Of a stretch of DNA of 64,000 nt, positions 1 to 7,867 are shown in pieces. The notes under the pieces were generated by a model. That model was not told the DNA's origin. It saw only the letters and a program-made list of their open reading frames with translations, and made no database searches. Source of the DNA: Fen-1058 sp964398185 (GTDB lineage Bacteria > Chloroflexota > Anaerolineae > Fen-1058). Each line of letters starts with the position of its first letter. Within the stretch, counting starts at the first letter, position 1. Made by a program: the position numbers and the translations under genes. Where the stretch lies: assembly GCA_964398185.1 (NCBI GenBank), contig CAYNML010000017.1, positions 14,934 through 78,933 of the forward strand. The letters run 5' to 3'.

Positions 1-12
1 GATGCGTTCATC

Positions 13-888
13 TCATTGAAGCGGCACAAAGCCCAGCTCGCCCACAATGTGCTGACCGGCCGGGCCGAGAATCCAGTCGAGGTAGGTCTTCACGTCGCCC
101 TGCGGCTCGCCGGGTGTGTACATGAACAACGGGCGCGCAATGGGATATTTGCCGTTGTTGACGGTCTCAATGCTGGGCCTGACGTATTCGCCGCCGTCTT
201 TCGGTGCAATGGCCAGCGTCTTCGCGTCCGGCGTGATGTAGCCCAGCCCGTCGTAACCGATGGCGTTGGGATTCTGCCGCACCTCGGCGATGATGCCCTC
301 GCTGGACGGCAGCAACAGCGTGTCTTGCGAAAAAAGCGTCTTGTTATCCTTCTGGCCCAGTCGCACCACTTCTTCCAGGAAATAGACGTGCGTGCCCGAG
401 TTCGATTCGCGCGACAACAACACGATCGGACGATCTTCCCCGCCGAGCTCTTTCCAATTCGTGATCTTGCCGCTGTAGATGTCGGAGACCTGCTGCAGCG
501 TCAACTGCTGCACGGGATTTTCGGGATGCACAATCACCCCGATTGCATCGCGCGCGATCTCGATCTCGTACGGCTCGACGCCGTTCTTCTGAGCGGTCTC
601 GCGTTCTTCGTCTTTGATCTTGCGGCTGGCATTGGCGATGTCCGTGGTGCCGTTGATCAACGCCGCAATGCCGGTGCCCGAGCCGCCGCCCGAAACCGAG
701 ATGCTCACCGCGGGATTAACCTGCTGATAGGCTTCGGCCCAGGCCAACGCTAAGTTGACGATTGTGTCTGAGCCGATGTCTTCGATCGTGTGCTGCGAAC
801 CGGATGCCGAAGATTGTGCGCTGGCCGGACTGCCGCAGGCTGTCAACATCAACGCACTCAAGAGGAGGAGAAGGCCGAGGTTACGCAT
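13..888 (-). CDS. pstS: Phosphate-binding lipoprotein PstS
   Basis: This is the periplasmic-type substrate-binding protein of the high-affinity phosphate ABC transporter. Residues 1-18 form a lipoprotein signal with lipobox LTAC and Cys18 as the lipidated residue. The phosphate-contacting loops typical of PstS are visible: GSDT near residue 39, SGGGSGTG at 66-73 and SRESNSGTH at 159-167. The length of 291 residues is normal. The start is the ATG at 888. No Shine-Dalgarno sequence precedes it, and a TATAAT box lies only eight bases upstream, so the mRNA may be leaderless. The gene points out of the window; pstC and pstA are not present and may lie beyond position 1. The ATPase pstB is 5 kb away on the other strand. 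Confidence 0.93.
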   Translation of the reverse strand: MRNLGLLLLLSALMLTACGSPASAQSSASGSQHTIEDIGSDTIVNLALAWAEAYQQVNPAVSISVSGGGSGTGIAALINGTTDIANASRKIKDEERETAQKNGVEPYEIEIARDAIGVIVHPENPVQQLTLQQVSDIYSGKITNWKELGGEDRPIVLLSRESNSGTHVYFLEEVVRLGQKDNKTLFSQDTLLLPSSEGIIAEVRQNPNAIGYDGLGYITPDAKTLAIAPKDGGEYVRPSIETVNNGKYPIARPLFMYTPGEPQGDVKTYLDWILGPAGQHIVGELGFVPLQ

Positions 889-896
889 CGCGCGTG

Positions 897-925
897 ATTA
901 TATCACGCGGGTATGACTTCTACAA
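897..925 (-). promoter_or_regulatory. pstS promoter with palindrome over the -10 box
   Basis: On the minus strand TTGTAG (920-925) and TATAAT (897-902) are separated by 17 bases, and the pstS ATG begins eight bases after the -10 box. The 13-base palindrome GTGATATAATCAC covers the -10 box and could be an operator. An AAGTCAT heptamer ends exactly ten bases before the -10 box, the position of the second half-site in PhoB-dependent promoters, but the preceding half-site is poor. Confidence 0.55.
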
Positions 926-936
926 AAAGCGGTGCA

Positions 937-978
937 ACAAAAAGAATCCTCCCGGAGGTTCGTAACCCCCGGGAGGAT
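937..978 (-). terminator. Rho-independent terminator after the aldo/keto reductase
   Basis: A 10-base-pair stem (ATCCTCCCGG with CCGGGAGGAT) is followed on the minus strand by TTCTTTTTG. It lies three bases beyond the stop codon of the upstream aldo/keto reductase gene and before the pstS promoter. Confidence 0.8.
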
Positions 979-980
979 GA

Positions 981-1970
981 TCAGCGCCCTAGCAAGCTAT
1001 CGATCTCTTTGAGCTGTTCCGGTGTCAACGGGCCAAACTCCAGCGCGCGCGCATTCTCTACGGCCTGCTGAACCGTTTTGAAGCCCGGAATCGGTATCGT
1101 CTTCTCGCTGCGCGCCCAGATCCACGCCAGCGCGCCCTGCGCCAACGAGCGCCCAGCGCTGGTCAGCACTTCGCGGATGGAGGCCAGCGCGTTGAGCCAC
1201 GCCGCCGTAGGCTTGCCGTCCTTGAAGCCGGGATGCCACGTCACTTGGTGGCGCACATCGTCCGCGCTGAAGGTGGAATCGGGCGCGAACTTACCCGTCA
1301 ACAACCCCATGCCCAGCGGGCCGCGATTGATGCTGGCCAGATTCAGTTCTTCGCACACCTTCAACAATTCCAGATTGCCGTCGAGCACGCTCAACTGCTG
1401 CTGCACCACACTGCAATTCGGCGAAGTCGAGAACGCCCGAACCGCATCAGTCCGATCGGTGCTCCAGCCATACGTGCGGATCTTGCCCGCCCTGATCAAG
1501 CCTTCCAGCACCTCGCGCGCCTCCAACGCCCGATCGAGCGACAGCCCCCAGACGTGCAGCTGATACACGTCAATGTAGTCGGTGCCCAACCGGTTGAGGC
1601 TGGCTTCCACATCGGCTGGCAAGTGAGCCGCCACGTCGCTGTCCTCTTCTTTCTCGCCATAGGGCGTCACCACCTTGGCGACCTCGTCAACATGGTAGCC
1701 GAACTTGGTCGCGATGACCACCTGATCGCGGCAGCCTTTGATCGCTTGCCCCAGCAGACGCTCGCTGTGGCCGCAGCCATAGTTCGCGGCCGTGTCGAAG
1801 AAGGTGACGCCCAACTCGATGGCCCGCTGAATGGCGCGCAGCGATTCGGCATCGTCCAACACACCCCAACCCGCCTGCCCGCCGTTGAACGTCCACGGCC
1901 CGCCAATCGCCCAACAGCCCAACCCCAACGCGCTGACTTCAATTCCCGAACGTCCCAGAATACGTTTCAT
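981..1970 (-). CDS. Aldo/keto reductase
   Basis: NAD(P)H-dependent oxidoreductase of the aldo/keto reductase superfamily, a TIM-barrel fold, 329 residues. The catalytic tetrad can be seen: Asp59 and Tyr64 in DTAANYG, Lys89 in ATKFGYH and His139 in YQLHVWG. The C-terminal cofactor-binding part has the pattern IPIPGFKTVQQ. The ATG at 1970 is chosen because AAAGGAAG stands eight bases upstream; an in-frame TTG at 1991 lacks such support. The sequence most resembles the group that includes general stress protein 69-like and L-glyceraldehyde 3-phosphate reductase-like enzymes, but the substrate cannot be told. It appears to be a single-gene unit with its own terminator. Confidence 0.9.
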   Translation of the reverse strand: MKRILGRSGIEVSALGLGCWAIGGPWTFNGGQAGWGVLDDAESLRAIQRAIELGVTFFDTAANYGCGHSERLLGQAIKGCRDQVVIATKFGYHVDEVAKVVTPYGEKEEDSDVAAHLPADVEASLNRLGTDYIDVYQLHVWGLSLDRALEAREVLEGLIRAGKIRTYGWSTDRTDAVRAFSTSPNCSVVQQQLSVLDGNLELLKVCEELNLASINRGPLGMGLLTGKFAPDSTFSADDVRHQVTWHPGFKDGKPTAAWLNALASIREVLTSAGRSLAQGALAWIWARSEKTIPIPGFKTVQQAVENARALEFGPLTPEQLKEIDSLLGR

Positions 1971-2093
1971 CTGCCCGGCTTCCTTTCGCAAAATAGACTG
2001 GCGAGGATTGTACCACCCTCGCCAGATCAGGCTGCCACTTGAATTTCGCTCCGCGGTCCGTGGTGCAGCGGGTGTCCTACGCCGCCGGCTGCC

Positions 2094-2276
2094 TCACGCC
2101 GCCGCACTCCCGCCGATCACGAGCAGCGCCAGCGACACGCCAAGAGCCGTTAACCAGAGCAACTGATGATCCTCCAGCCACGCCCGCAACCTTGAGCCTC
2201 GCTCATCACGCGCATATCCATTCTTCTCCCGCAACTCGCGCTCCGCCGATACAATGAGATGTCCTATCCCAAACAT
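2094..2276 (-). CDS. Small membrane protein, 60 residues
   Basis: I do not recognise the family. The 60-residue product has a charged N-terminal half (residues 11-36 rich in Arg, Glu and Lys) and one hydrophobic C-terminal segment at about 39-57, so it is predicted to be tail-anchored. The ATG at 2276 is preceded by GGAGG with a spacing of eight bases, which is the main reason to believe the gene. It follows another small membrane protein in the same direction, with 56 bases between them. Confidence 0.55.
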   Translation of the reverse strand: MFGIGHLIVSAERELREKNGYARDERGSRLRAWLEDHQLLWLTALGVSLALLVIGGSAAA

Positions 2277-2332
2277 GTTGCAACCTCCAGCAAACTCATC
2301 ATTGATCACGCCCGCACATCCCGTGCGCTGCG

Positions 2333-2524
2333 CTAAAGTCCATTGCCGTTCGCCAGCAGCAGCGCCACCGGCGCGGCGATCACCACCAGCATCAACACCA
2401 CGCGCTTCCACGACCGGCCGGCCGGGCGTCGACCATCTTTGTTCAACAGGCTGCTCAGTTCAGCCATAGCGCCCACCAGCACCCCTCCATACAACCCGTG
2501 TCCGCCATCGAAATGACCGTTCAT
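2333..2524 (-). CDS. Small membrane protein, 63 residues
   Basis: Unrecognised 63-residue protein with a glycine- and histidine-rich N-terminus, a basic stretch at about 31-41 (KDGRRPAGRSWKR) and one hydrophobic segment at 42-58. Two ATG codons stand next to each other. The second (2524) is chosen because GGAGG ends five bases upstream of it but only two bases upstream of the first. It and the following 60-residue gene share architecture (charged head, C-terminal membrane segment) and probably one transcript that starts divergently from the BTAD regulator. Confidence 0.5.
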   Translation of the reverse strand: MNGHFDGGHGLYGGVLVGAMAELSSLLNKDGRRPAGRSWKRVVLMLVVIAAPVALLLANGNGL

Positions 2525-2634
2525 CATGTCCTCCTTCTCAAGTTCCAGATTCCGCACGTTCTCGTTCGACGCCATTACTTTAGCAGACGCCCGTCTCTCG
2601 ATCGTATGTGGGGGCGTATGTCGAGCGTATTTTC

Positions 2635-2643
2635 TGCTATACT
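2635..2643 (+). promoter_or_regulatory. Extended -10 promoter for the BTAD regulator
   Basis: TGCTATACT is an extended -10 element, with no clear -35 box upstream. It would give a leader of about 27 bases before the ATG at 2677. Confidence 0.5.
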
Positions 2644-2676
2644 CTGGGGGCGATTCCACTCCGAACTTGATCTGTT

Positions 2677-5600
2677 ATGCTCGATATCAAACTGCTGGGG
2701 CAATTCCACGTCCGATTGGCTGACCGCCCGATCGAGATTCCCTCCCGACCGGCCCAGGCGCTGTTCGCCTATCTGGTGCTGCGCGCCGGCACGCCGCAGC
2801 GCCGCGAGAGGCTGGCCGGCCTGTTCTGGCCCGACGCCACCGAGACCAACGCGCGCAGTTATCTGCGGCAGGCCCTGTGGCGCATCCGCAAAGCGTTGGA
2901 ACCCGCCCAACGCGATTACTTCATTGCCGACGATCTCACCATCGCCTTTGATGCTGAGGCTGATTACACACTCGATGTCGCCCTGCTGGAGCGCGAGGTT
3001 ACGGCTGATACTCCAACCGATGAGCTCTTGCGCTCCGTCGAGGTTTATCACGGCGAACTGCTGCCCGGCTTCTACGACGACTGGGTGGCTGCCGAACGCG
3101 AACGGCTGCAAGCGATCTATGAAAGCAAGCTGACGTGGCTGCTGGACAATCTGGTGGCCGAACAGCGTTGGCCTGAAACGATCCAGTGGGCTGAGCGGTG
3201 GATCGCGTTGGGCAGCGTGCCGGAACCGGCCTATCGCGCGTTGATGCTGGCGCACCACGCCCTCGGCGATCGATCGAGCATGGCCGCGGCGTATCACCGC
3301 GGCGTCGAAGCTTTGCAGCGTGAACTGGCCGTCGAGCCATCGGAAACGACACGCGCCCTGTACGAGGAGTTGTCCCACAGCGACAGCGCCGTGACATTGC
3401 TGAGCCAACTGCCGCTTGAAAGTAAGCCTGCAACCAATAACAACTTACCACGTCAATTGACTTCCTTTGTCGGGCGCGAGCGTGAAGTGGCCGAAGTGCA
3501 GGAGCTGCTGCGCACCACCACTTCACGGCTGGTGACATTGACGGGATCAGGCGGCAGCGGCAAAACACGTCTGTCGCTGCAAGTGGCGCAAGCCGTGCTG
3601 GCCGACTATCCGCAGGGCGTGTGGCTGATCGAGCTGGCGCCAGTGGCCGATCCGGCGTTGGTGCCGCAGACCGTCGCGACGACGCTGGGCCTGCGCGAAG
3701 AGTCAGGCCGACCGATCACAGCCACCCTCAGCGATTATCTGCGCGGGCGCAAAACACTGCTGCTGCTGGACAACTGCGAACACGTCATCGCAGCCAGCGC
3801 GCAGTTGGTCGATCTGCTGTTGCATGCCTGCCCCGATCTCACCATTCTCGCCAGCAGCCGCGAACAGTTGGGCGTGTCCGGCGAGACGGCGTATCGCGTG
3901 CCGTCGCTGTCCTTGCCCGATCCGCGCCACGCGCTGAAAGTCGAAACGCTGTCACACTACGAAGCCGTGCAGCTGTTTATCGATCGGGCGCAGCTGGCTC
4001 TGCCGGGCTTTGCGATCACACCGGAAAACGCCAACGCCATCGCGCAGATCTGCCAGCGGCTCGACGGGATTCCGCTCGCGATCGAGTTGGCCGCCGCCCG
4101 TGTGAGCGTGCTCGGCGTCGAGCAGATCGCCGCGCGCTTGACCAATGCCTTCCGGTTGTTGACCGGCGGCAGTCGCACCGCCCTGCCGCGCCAGCAGACT
4201 CTGCGCGCGTTGATGGACTGGAGTTACAACCTGCTCTCCGAACCCGAGCGCGCCCTGCTGCGGCGACTCTCCGTCTTTGCGGGAGGGTGGACGTTGGAGG
4301 CCGCGGAAGCGATCGGGGCGGATGAAGATCCGACGGGCTTGATCCAGCCCGACGATGTGCTGGACGTGCTGACGCAGCTGGTGAACAAATCGCTGGTGAT
4401 CGCAGAGCGAACAGACGGTGAACATGTCCGCTATCGGCTGCTGGAAACGATTCGGCAGTATGCGCGTGAGAAGATGTCGGACTACTGCGACACCGACTGC
4501 GTGTGGGATCGGCATCTGGAATATTTTGTGCAGCTGGCCGAACGCGCTGAACCGGAACTGCGCGGGCAGCAGCAAGTGCAATGGTTGAACCGGTTGAAAG
4601 AAGAAACGGACAATCTGCACGCCGCACTCGACTGGTCGCTGGAGGGCTATGTCGCAGCGGGCTTGCGGTTGGCCAGCGCCTTGTACGAATTCGCCGCGCG
4701 CTACGGATCGATCAGTGTGCTGGCCGATCGGCTGGTGCAGTTGTTAGACAGGCCGGAGGCGCAGCCACGCACCGTCGTGCGTGCCAAAGCGTTGGAGACC
4801 GCGGCCAATCTGATTTCGTGGGGGGGCGATCTGGCCCGGTCGCGCGCGCTGGCCGAGGAGAGTTTAGCGATCTATCGAGAATCGGGCGATGTCGCCGGTG
4901 AGGCGCACGGCCTCGACACGCTGGGCACCATCAGCTGCCTGATGGATGATTATGAAACCGGGCGTCCGCAGGTGCTGGAAAGCCTGCGCCTCTATCGGCA
5001 GTTGAACGATCAATTGGGGATCGCGACGGCTCTGCTCGATCTGGGCGGTATCGCCGATCGACGGGACAGCACGCGCACGCGAGCCTATCTGGAAGAGAGC
5101 CTGGCCATCTTTCGCGCCCGCGGCGATCTGATCGGCACGGCCTATGCCCTGAACGATCTGGGCATGGTGGCACTGTGGCAAGGCGAGTTCGCGCAGGCCC
5201 AGCGCTGCTTCGAGGAAAGCCTGCAACTGCAAGACCCGATCGGCGGACCCGACCCGATGATCCTGATGCACCTCGGCGAGCTGGCGCTGCGACAGGGCGC
5301 TTACGAGCAGGCCCGCGCCTACTTTGAACGCGGACTGGCAGTGTGCCAGGAGTCGGGCATTACGGTGATTGCGTTGTGGTCCACGGTGCGCCTGGGCTAC
5401 GTCTATCTGCGCGAGGGTGAAGAGGAATGCGCGCAGGATACGTTCGCCGAAGTGCAGCAGCGTTTCCGCGAGATGGGGAGCAAAATCGGTGTGGTGTATG
5501 CGCTGGAAGGATTAGCCAGCCTGGCGGTGCAGCAGCATGACTGGGAGCGCGCCGTGCGCCTGTATGCGTGGGCCGATGGGGTTCGCGCCGCGATCGGTGA

Positions 5601-5757
5601 TCCACGCCCGTTTGTCGAGCAGGCCGAGGTTGATCGAGATTATGCCGCCATCCGCGCGCAACTGTCAGACGAAGCCATCGCGTTCGCCGCCACGGCAGGC
5701 CGCACGATGACGATGGAACAAGCCGTCGCCTACGCCTGGGAACAAAGGACAGGGTGA
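2677..5757 (+). CDS. BTAD / NB-ARC / TPR transcriptional regulator
   Basis: A large SARP-AfsR-like regulator of 1026 residues. Residues 1-95 look like an OmpR-type winged helix, and about 95-240 a bacterial transcriptional activation domain (BTAD). There follows an NB-ARC/STAND ATPase opening with LTSFVGRE, with a P-loop GSGGSGKT at about 289-296 and a Walker B strand LLLLDNCE near 365. The C-terminal third (about 650-960) is tetratricopeptide-like with repeated ALAYELG-type helices. Such proteins sense a signal through the ATPase/TPR part and activate neighbouring genes. The stop codon is directly followed by the ATG of pstB (TGAATG), so the two are probably co-transcribed and translationally coupled. 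Whether phosphate status is the signal is only an inference from this coupling. Confidence 0.88.
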   Translation: MLDIKLLGQFHVRLADRPIEIPSRPAQALFAYLVLRAGTPQRRERLAGLFWPDATETNARSYLRQALWRIRKALEPAQRDYFIADDLTIAFDAEADYTLDVALLEREVTADTPTDELLRSVEVYHGELLPGFYDDWVAAERERLQAIYESKLTWLLDNLVAEQRWPETIQWAERWIALGSVPEPAYRALMLAHHALGDRSSMAAAYHRGVEALQRELAVEPSETTRALYEELSHSDSAVTLLSQLPLESKPATNNNLPRQLTSFVGREREVAEVQELLRTTTSRLVTLTGSGGSGKTRLSLQVAQAVLADYPQGVWLIELAPVADPALVPQTVATTLGLREESGRPITATLSDYLRGRKTLLLLDNCEHVIAASAQLVDLLLHACPDLTILASSREQLGVSGETAYRVPSLSLPDPRHALKVETLSHYEAVQLFIDRAQLALPGFAITPENANAIAQICQRLDGIPLAIELAAARVSVLGVEQIAARLTNAFRLLTGGSRTALPRQQTLRALMDWSYNLLSEPERALLRRLSVFAGGWTLEAAEAIGADEDPTGLIQPDDVLDVLTQLVNKSLVIAERTDGEHVRYRLLETIRQYAREKMSDYCDTDCVWDRHLEYFVQLAERAEPELRGQQQVQWLNRLKEETDNLHAALDWSLEGYVAAGLRLASALYEFAARYGSISVLADRLVQLLDRPEAQPRTVVRAKALETAANLISWGGDLARSRALAEESLAIYRESGDVAGEAHGLDTLGTISCLMDDYETGRPQVLESLRLYRQLNDQLGIATALLDLGGIADRRDSTRTRAYLEESLAIFRARGDLIGTAYALNDLGMVALWQGEFAQAQRCFEESLQLQDPIGGPDPMILMHLGELALRQGAYEQARAYFERGLAVCQESGITVIALWSTVRLGYVYLREGEEECAQDTFAEVQQRFREMGSKIGVVYALEGLASLAVQQHDWERAVRLYAWADGVRAAIGDPRPFVEQAEVDRDYAAIRAQLSDEAIAFAATAGRTMTMEQAVAYAWEQRTG

Positions 5758-6510
5758 ATGACCAACAAGATCGAAGCCGAGCATCTGAATTTCTACTACG
5801 GCAAGTTTCAAGCCTTGATCGACGTATCGCTCAACGTGCCCGAGCGGCAGATCACGGCCCTGATCGGCCCCAGCGGCTGCGGCAAATCGACGTTCCTGCG
5901 CTGCCTCAACCGCATGAACGACACCATTGCGGGCACGCGCGCCGAAGGTTCGATCCTGCTCGACGGCGAGAACGTGCTCGAGCCGGCGTTCAACGTGGTC
6001 GATCTGCGCCAGCGGGTGGGCATGGTCTTCCAGAAGCCCAATCCGTTTCCGCAGTCGATTTTCGACAACGTGGCCTTTGGCCCGCGCGCGCTGAAGATGA
6101 AAGTGGACAGCCTCGACTACCTGATCGAGCAGTCGCTGCGCGATGCCGCGCTGTGGGACGAGGTGAAGGACAAGCTGAAAGGCCCCGCGCTGGATCTCTC
6201 GCTGGGGCAGCAGCAGCGGCTGTGCATCGCGCGCGTTATCGCCGTGAAGCCGGAAGTGATTCTGATGGACGAGCCGTGCAGCGCGCTCGATCCGATCGCC
6301 ACGCTGAAGATCGAAGACTTGATGCAGGAATTGAAGCAGAAGTACACCATCGTCATCGTGACGCACAACATGCAGCAGGCCGCGCGCGCCAGCGATTTCA
6401 CCGGCTTCTTCTGGCTGGGCGAATTAGTTGAGCACGGCGAGACCAAGCGCATCTTTGTGAAGCCGCAGCAGAAACAGACGGAAGATTACATTACGGGCAG
6501 GTTTGGGTAA
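5758..6510 (+). CDS. pstB: Phosphate ABC transporter ATP-binding protein PstB
   Basis: ATPase subunit of the phosphate importer, 250 residues, the usual length. Walker A GPSGCGKST is at 37-45, the Q-loop near VGMVFQKPNPFP at 88-99, and Walker B VILMDEPCSALDP at 167-179, the last diagnostic of PstB. The ABC signature reads LSLGQQQR (147-154) where the family almost always has LSGGQQQR; the first glycine is replaced by Leu. The gene starts immediately after the stop codon of the BTAD regulator. It is far from pstS and on the opposite strand, unlike the usual pstSCAB order. No pstC, pstA or phoU is in the window. Confidence 0.93.
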   Translation: MTNKIEAEHLNFYYGKFQALIDVSLNVPERQITALIGPSGCGKSTFLRCLNRMNDTIAGTRAEGSILLDGENVLEPAFNVVDLRQRVGMVFQKPNPFPQSIFDNVAFGPRALKMKVDSLDYLIEQSLRDAALWDEVKDKLKGPALDLSLGQQQRLCIARVIAVKPEVILMDEPCSALDPIATLKIEDLMQELKQKYTIVIVTHNMQQAARASDFTGFFWLGELVEHGETKRIFVKPQQKQTEDYITGRFG

Positions 6511-6594
6511 ACCTCACCTACCTCCCCAACCTCTCCTCCCTCTCCTGCGCGCAGGAGAGGGAGGAGGGGAGCGCAGCGGGGTGGAGGGTGAGGT
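6511..6594. repeat. Palindromic repeat, family B (CTCTCCTG type)
   Basis: Terminal inverted repeats ACCTCACC / GGTGAGGT enclose a perfect 17-base-pair hairpin (arms CTCCTCCCTCTCCTGCG and its complement). Similar elements lie inside panC and on both sides of the DUF559 gene. It can also act as the terminator of pstB. Confidence 0.75.
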
Positions 6595-6645
6595 ATAATC
6601 TGTATAATCTGAGTGCCGTTGACTCATTCGTGAGCAGCGAGCACC

Positions 6646-6694
6646 GCATCGAATGAATTCGATGCCTGATAGATTAAACCTGCTGAAGCAGGTT
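6646..6694. repeat. Double-palindrome repeat
   Basis: Two adjacent perfect hairpins, GCATCGAA-TGAA-TTCGATGC and AACCTGC-TGAA-GCAGGTT, are joined by a 12-base linker CTGATAGATTAA. The same layout, with different arm sequences, recurs at 63924-64000, which suggests a repeat family defined by structure and linker. Confidence 0.6.
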
Positions 6695-6760
6695 CAGCCG
6701 CGCCGCTTGGATCGACCAACCGACCGAGACGGAGACAACACGAAGCCTTGTGTGCTCTCA

Positions 6761-6802
6761 CGCCCGATCGGCGATCCCGGCCCGATCGGGCGTTTTATTT
6801 TT
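6761..6802 (+). terminator. Rho-independent terminator upstream of panB
   Basis: Arms CGCCCGATCGG and CCCGATCGGGCG form a strong GC-rich stem, followed by TTTTATTTTT. It stands 118 bases before the panB start codon, so it either closes an upstream transcript or is an attenuator. Confidence 0.75.
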
Positions 6803-6810
6803 GGGTAGCC

Positions 6811-6898
6811 CGTCATTGCGAGCCCCACAGGGGCGAAGCAATCTCACTGTAGCCGCATGGGATTGCTTCGTCGCTGGAAAGCGCTCCTCGCAATGACG
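6811..6898. repeat. Palindromic repeat, family A (CGTCATTGCGAG type), copy 1
   Basis: An 88-base element with terminal inverted repeats CGTCATTGCGAG / CTCGCAATGACG and inner inverted repeats GAAGCAATC / GATTGCTTC. Five more copies are in the window: 20253, 25346 (inside asd), 30644, 56676 and 57596. It lies between the terminator and the panB ribosome-binding site. Confidence 0.9.
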
Positions 6899-6919
6899 GA
6901 CTTCAAAAGGAGAGTCACC

Positions 6920-7768
6920 ATGGATCGCAAGAAAATTAGCATCCCCGCCTTGCACGCCAAGAAACAGCGCGGCGAACCCATCACGATGATCACGGCCTAT
7001 GACTATCCCGGCGCACTGGCGGTCGACGAAGCCGGCGTCGATCTGATCCTCGTCGGCGATTCGCTGGGCATGGTGGTGCTCGGCTATGAGTCTACCGTGC
7101 CTGTCACGATGGACGAGATGATCATCCACACCGCCGCGGTTAAACGCGGCGCCAAGTATGCGCACATCGTCGGCGATATGCCGTTCCTGTCGTATCAGGC
7201 CGATGCGCGCGAAGCCATCCACAACGCGGGACGTTTCCTCAAGGAAGGCGGCGCGGATTCGGTGAAGCTGGAAGGCGGCGCGGCGATGGCCCCCATCGTG
7301 AAAGCCATCGTCGACGCGGGCATCGCCGTGATGGGCCACATCGGATTGACACCGCAATCCGCGTCGAAGCTGGGGGGCTATCGGGTGCAGGGCAAAACGG
7401 CGAGCGCGGCACAGCAGCTGCTGGAAGACGCCCTCGCGTTGCAAGAGGCGGGTGCATATGCCATCGTGTTGGAGACCACACCCGATCGCGTGAGCGAGTT
7501 CGTGTCGAAGCAGCTTTCGATCCCGACGATTGGCATCGGCGGCGGGGCGGGCTGCGACGGGCAGGTGCTGGTCTTTCACGATCTGCTCGGCTACTTCGAT
7601 CGCTTCTCGCCGAAGCACAACAAGCGTTACGCCAACATCCGACCGATCATCGTCGATGCGGTGAAGCAGTACGTCGCTGAAGTTCACACGCGCGCATTTC
7701 CGACTGCTGACAACTCTTTCACCATCGACGATGCGGAGTTCGAGGCGTTTGTGCAGGAAGTGAGGTAG
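6920..7768 (+). CDS. panB: 3-methyl-2-oxobutanoate hydroxymethyltransferase PanB
   Basis: First enzyme of pantothenate synthesis; it transfers a hydroxymethyl group from 5,10-methylene-tetrahydrofolate to 2-oxoisovalerate, giving ketopantoate. The 282-residue cytosolic TIM-barrel shows the family motifs MITAYDYP near residue 28, VGDSLGMVVLGY near 48, KLEGG near 117, GHIGLTPQS near 139 and the metal/substrate loop IGIGGGAGCDGQVLV. The ATG at 6920 has AAAGGAG eight bases upstream. The longer reading frame back to 6857 would translate repeat DNA and is rejected. panE follows 99 bases later, and panC, coaX and coaBC are further downstream on the same strand. Confidence 0.95.
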   Translation: MDRKKISIPALHAKKQRGEPITMITAYDYPGALAVDEAGVDLILVGDSLGMVVLGYESTVPVTMDEMIIHTAAVKRGAKYAHIVGDMPFLSYQADAREAIHNAGRFLKEGGADSVKLEGGAAMAPIVKAIVDAGIAVMGHIGLTPQSASKLGGYRVQGKTASAAQQLLEDALALQEAGAYAIVLETTPDRVSEFVSKQLSIPTIGIGGGAGCDGQVLVFHDLLGYFDRFSPKHNKRYANIRPIIVDAVKQYVAEVHTRAFPTADNSFTIDDAEFEAFVQEVR

Positions 7769-7772
7769 TTAG

Positions 7773-7858
7773 GTAGTGGGATAGTGCGATGCAGGTGCAG
7801 GATGCAAGACATGTGATACGCACCACGCATTACGTTTTACGTTTTACGTTTCACGCCG
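7773..7858. repeat. Degenerate short tandem repeat (TTTTACG type)
   Basis: The panB-panE spacer consists of runs of 7-8-base words: GGTAGT-like words at 7775-7795, then ACGTTTTACGTTTTACG at about 7830-7855. The same TTTTACG/TTTCACG wording recurs at 12105, 13843, 26139, 51299 and 59678. Confidence 0.65.
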
Positions 7859-7867
7859 GAGGGCGAC

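Larger units (their letters stand above)
6594..6805 (+). promoter_or_regulatory. Structured leader or small RNA upstream of panB
   Basis: The 409 bases between pstB and panB hold no gene. Two TATAAT boxes (6594-6599 and 6603-6608) are followed by a short hairpin with a TTCG loop (about 6620-6632), a double palindrome (6646-6665 and 6677-6694, both with TGAA loops), a hairpin around ACACGAAGCC (about 6730-6757) and a terminator at 6761-6802. A transcript of about 190 bases ending at the terminator would be either a small RNA or a panB leader controlled by attenuation. A pan-type RNA motif is known upstream of panB genes in Chloroflexi, but I cannot verify a match here. Confidence 0.35.

Noticed and set aside
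6811..6898. Family A repeat as a tRNA-like or ncRNA gene
   Set aside because: The same sequence occurs in six unrelated contexts, including a coding sequence, so it is a dispersed repeat.
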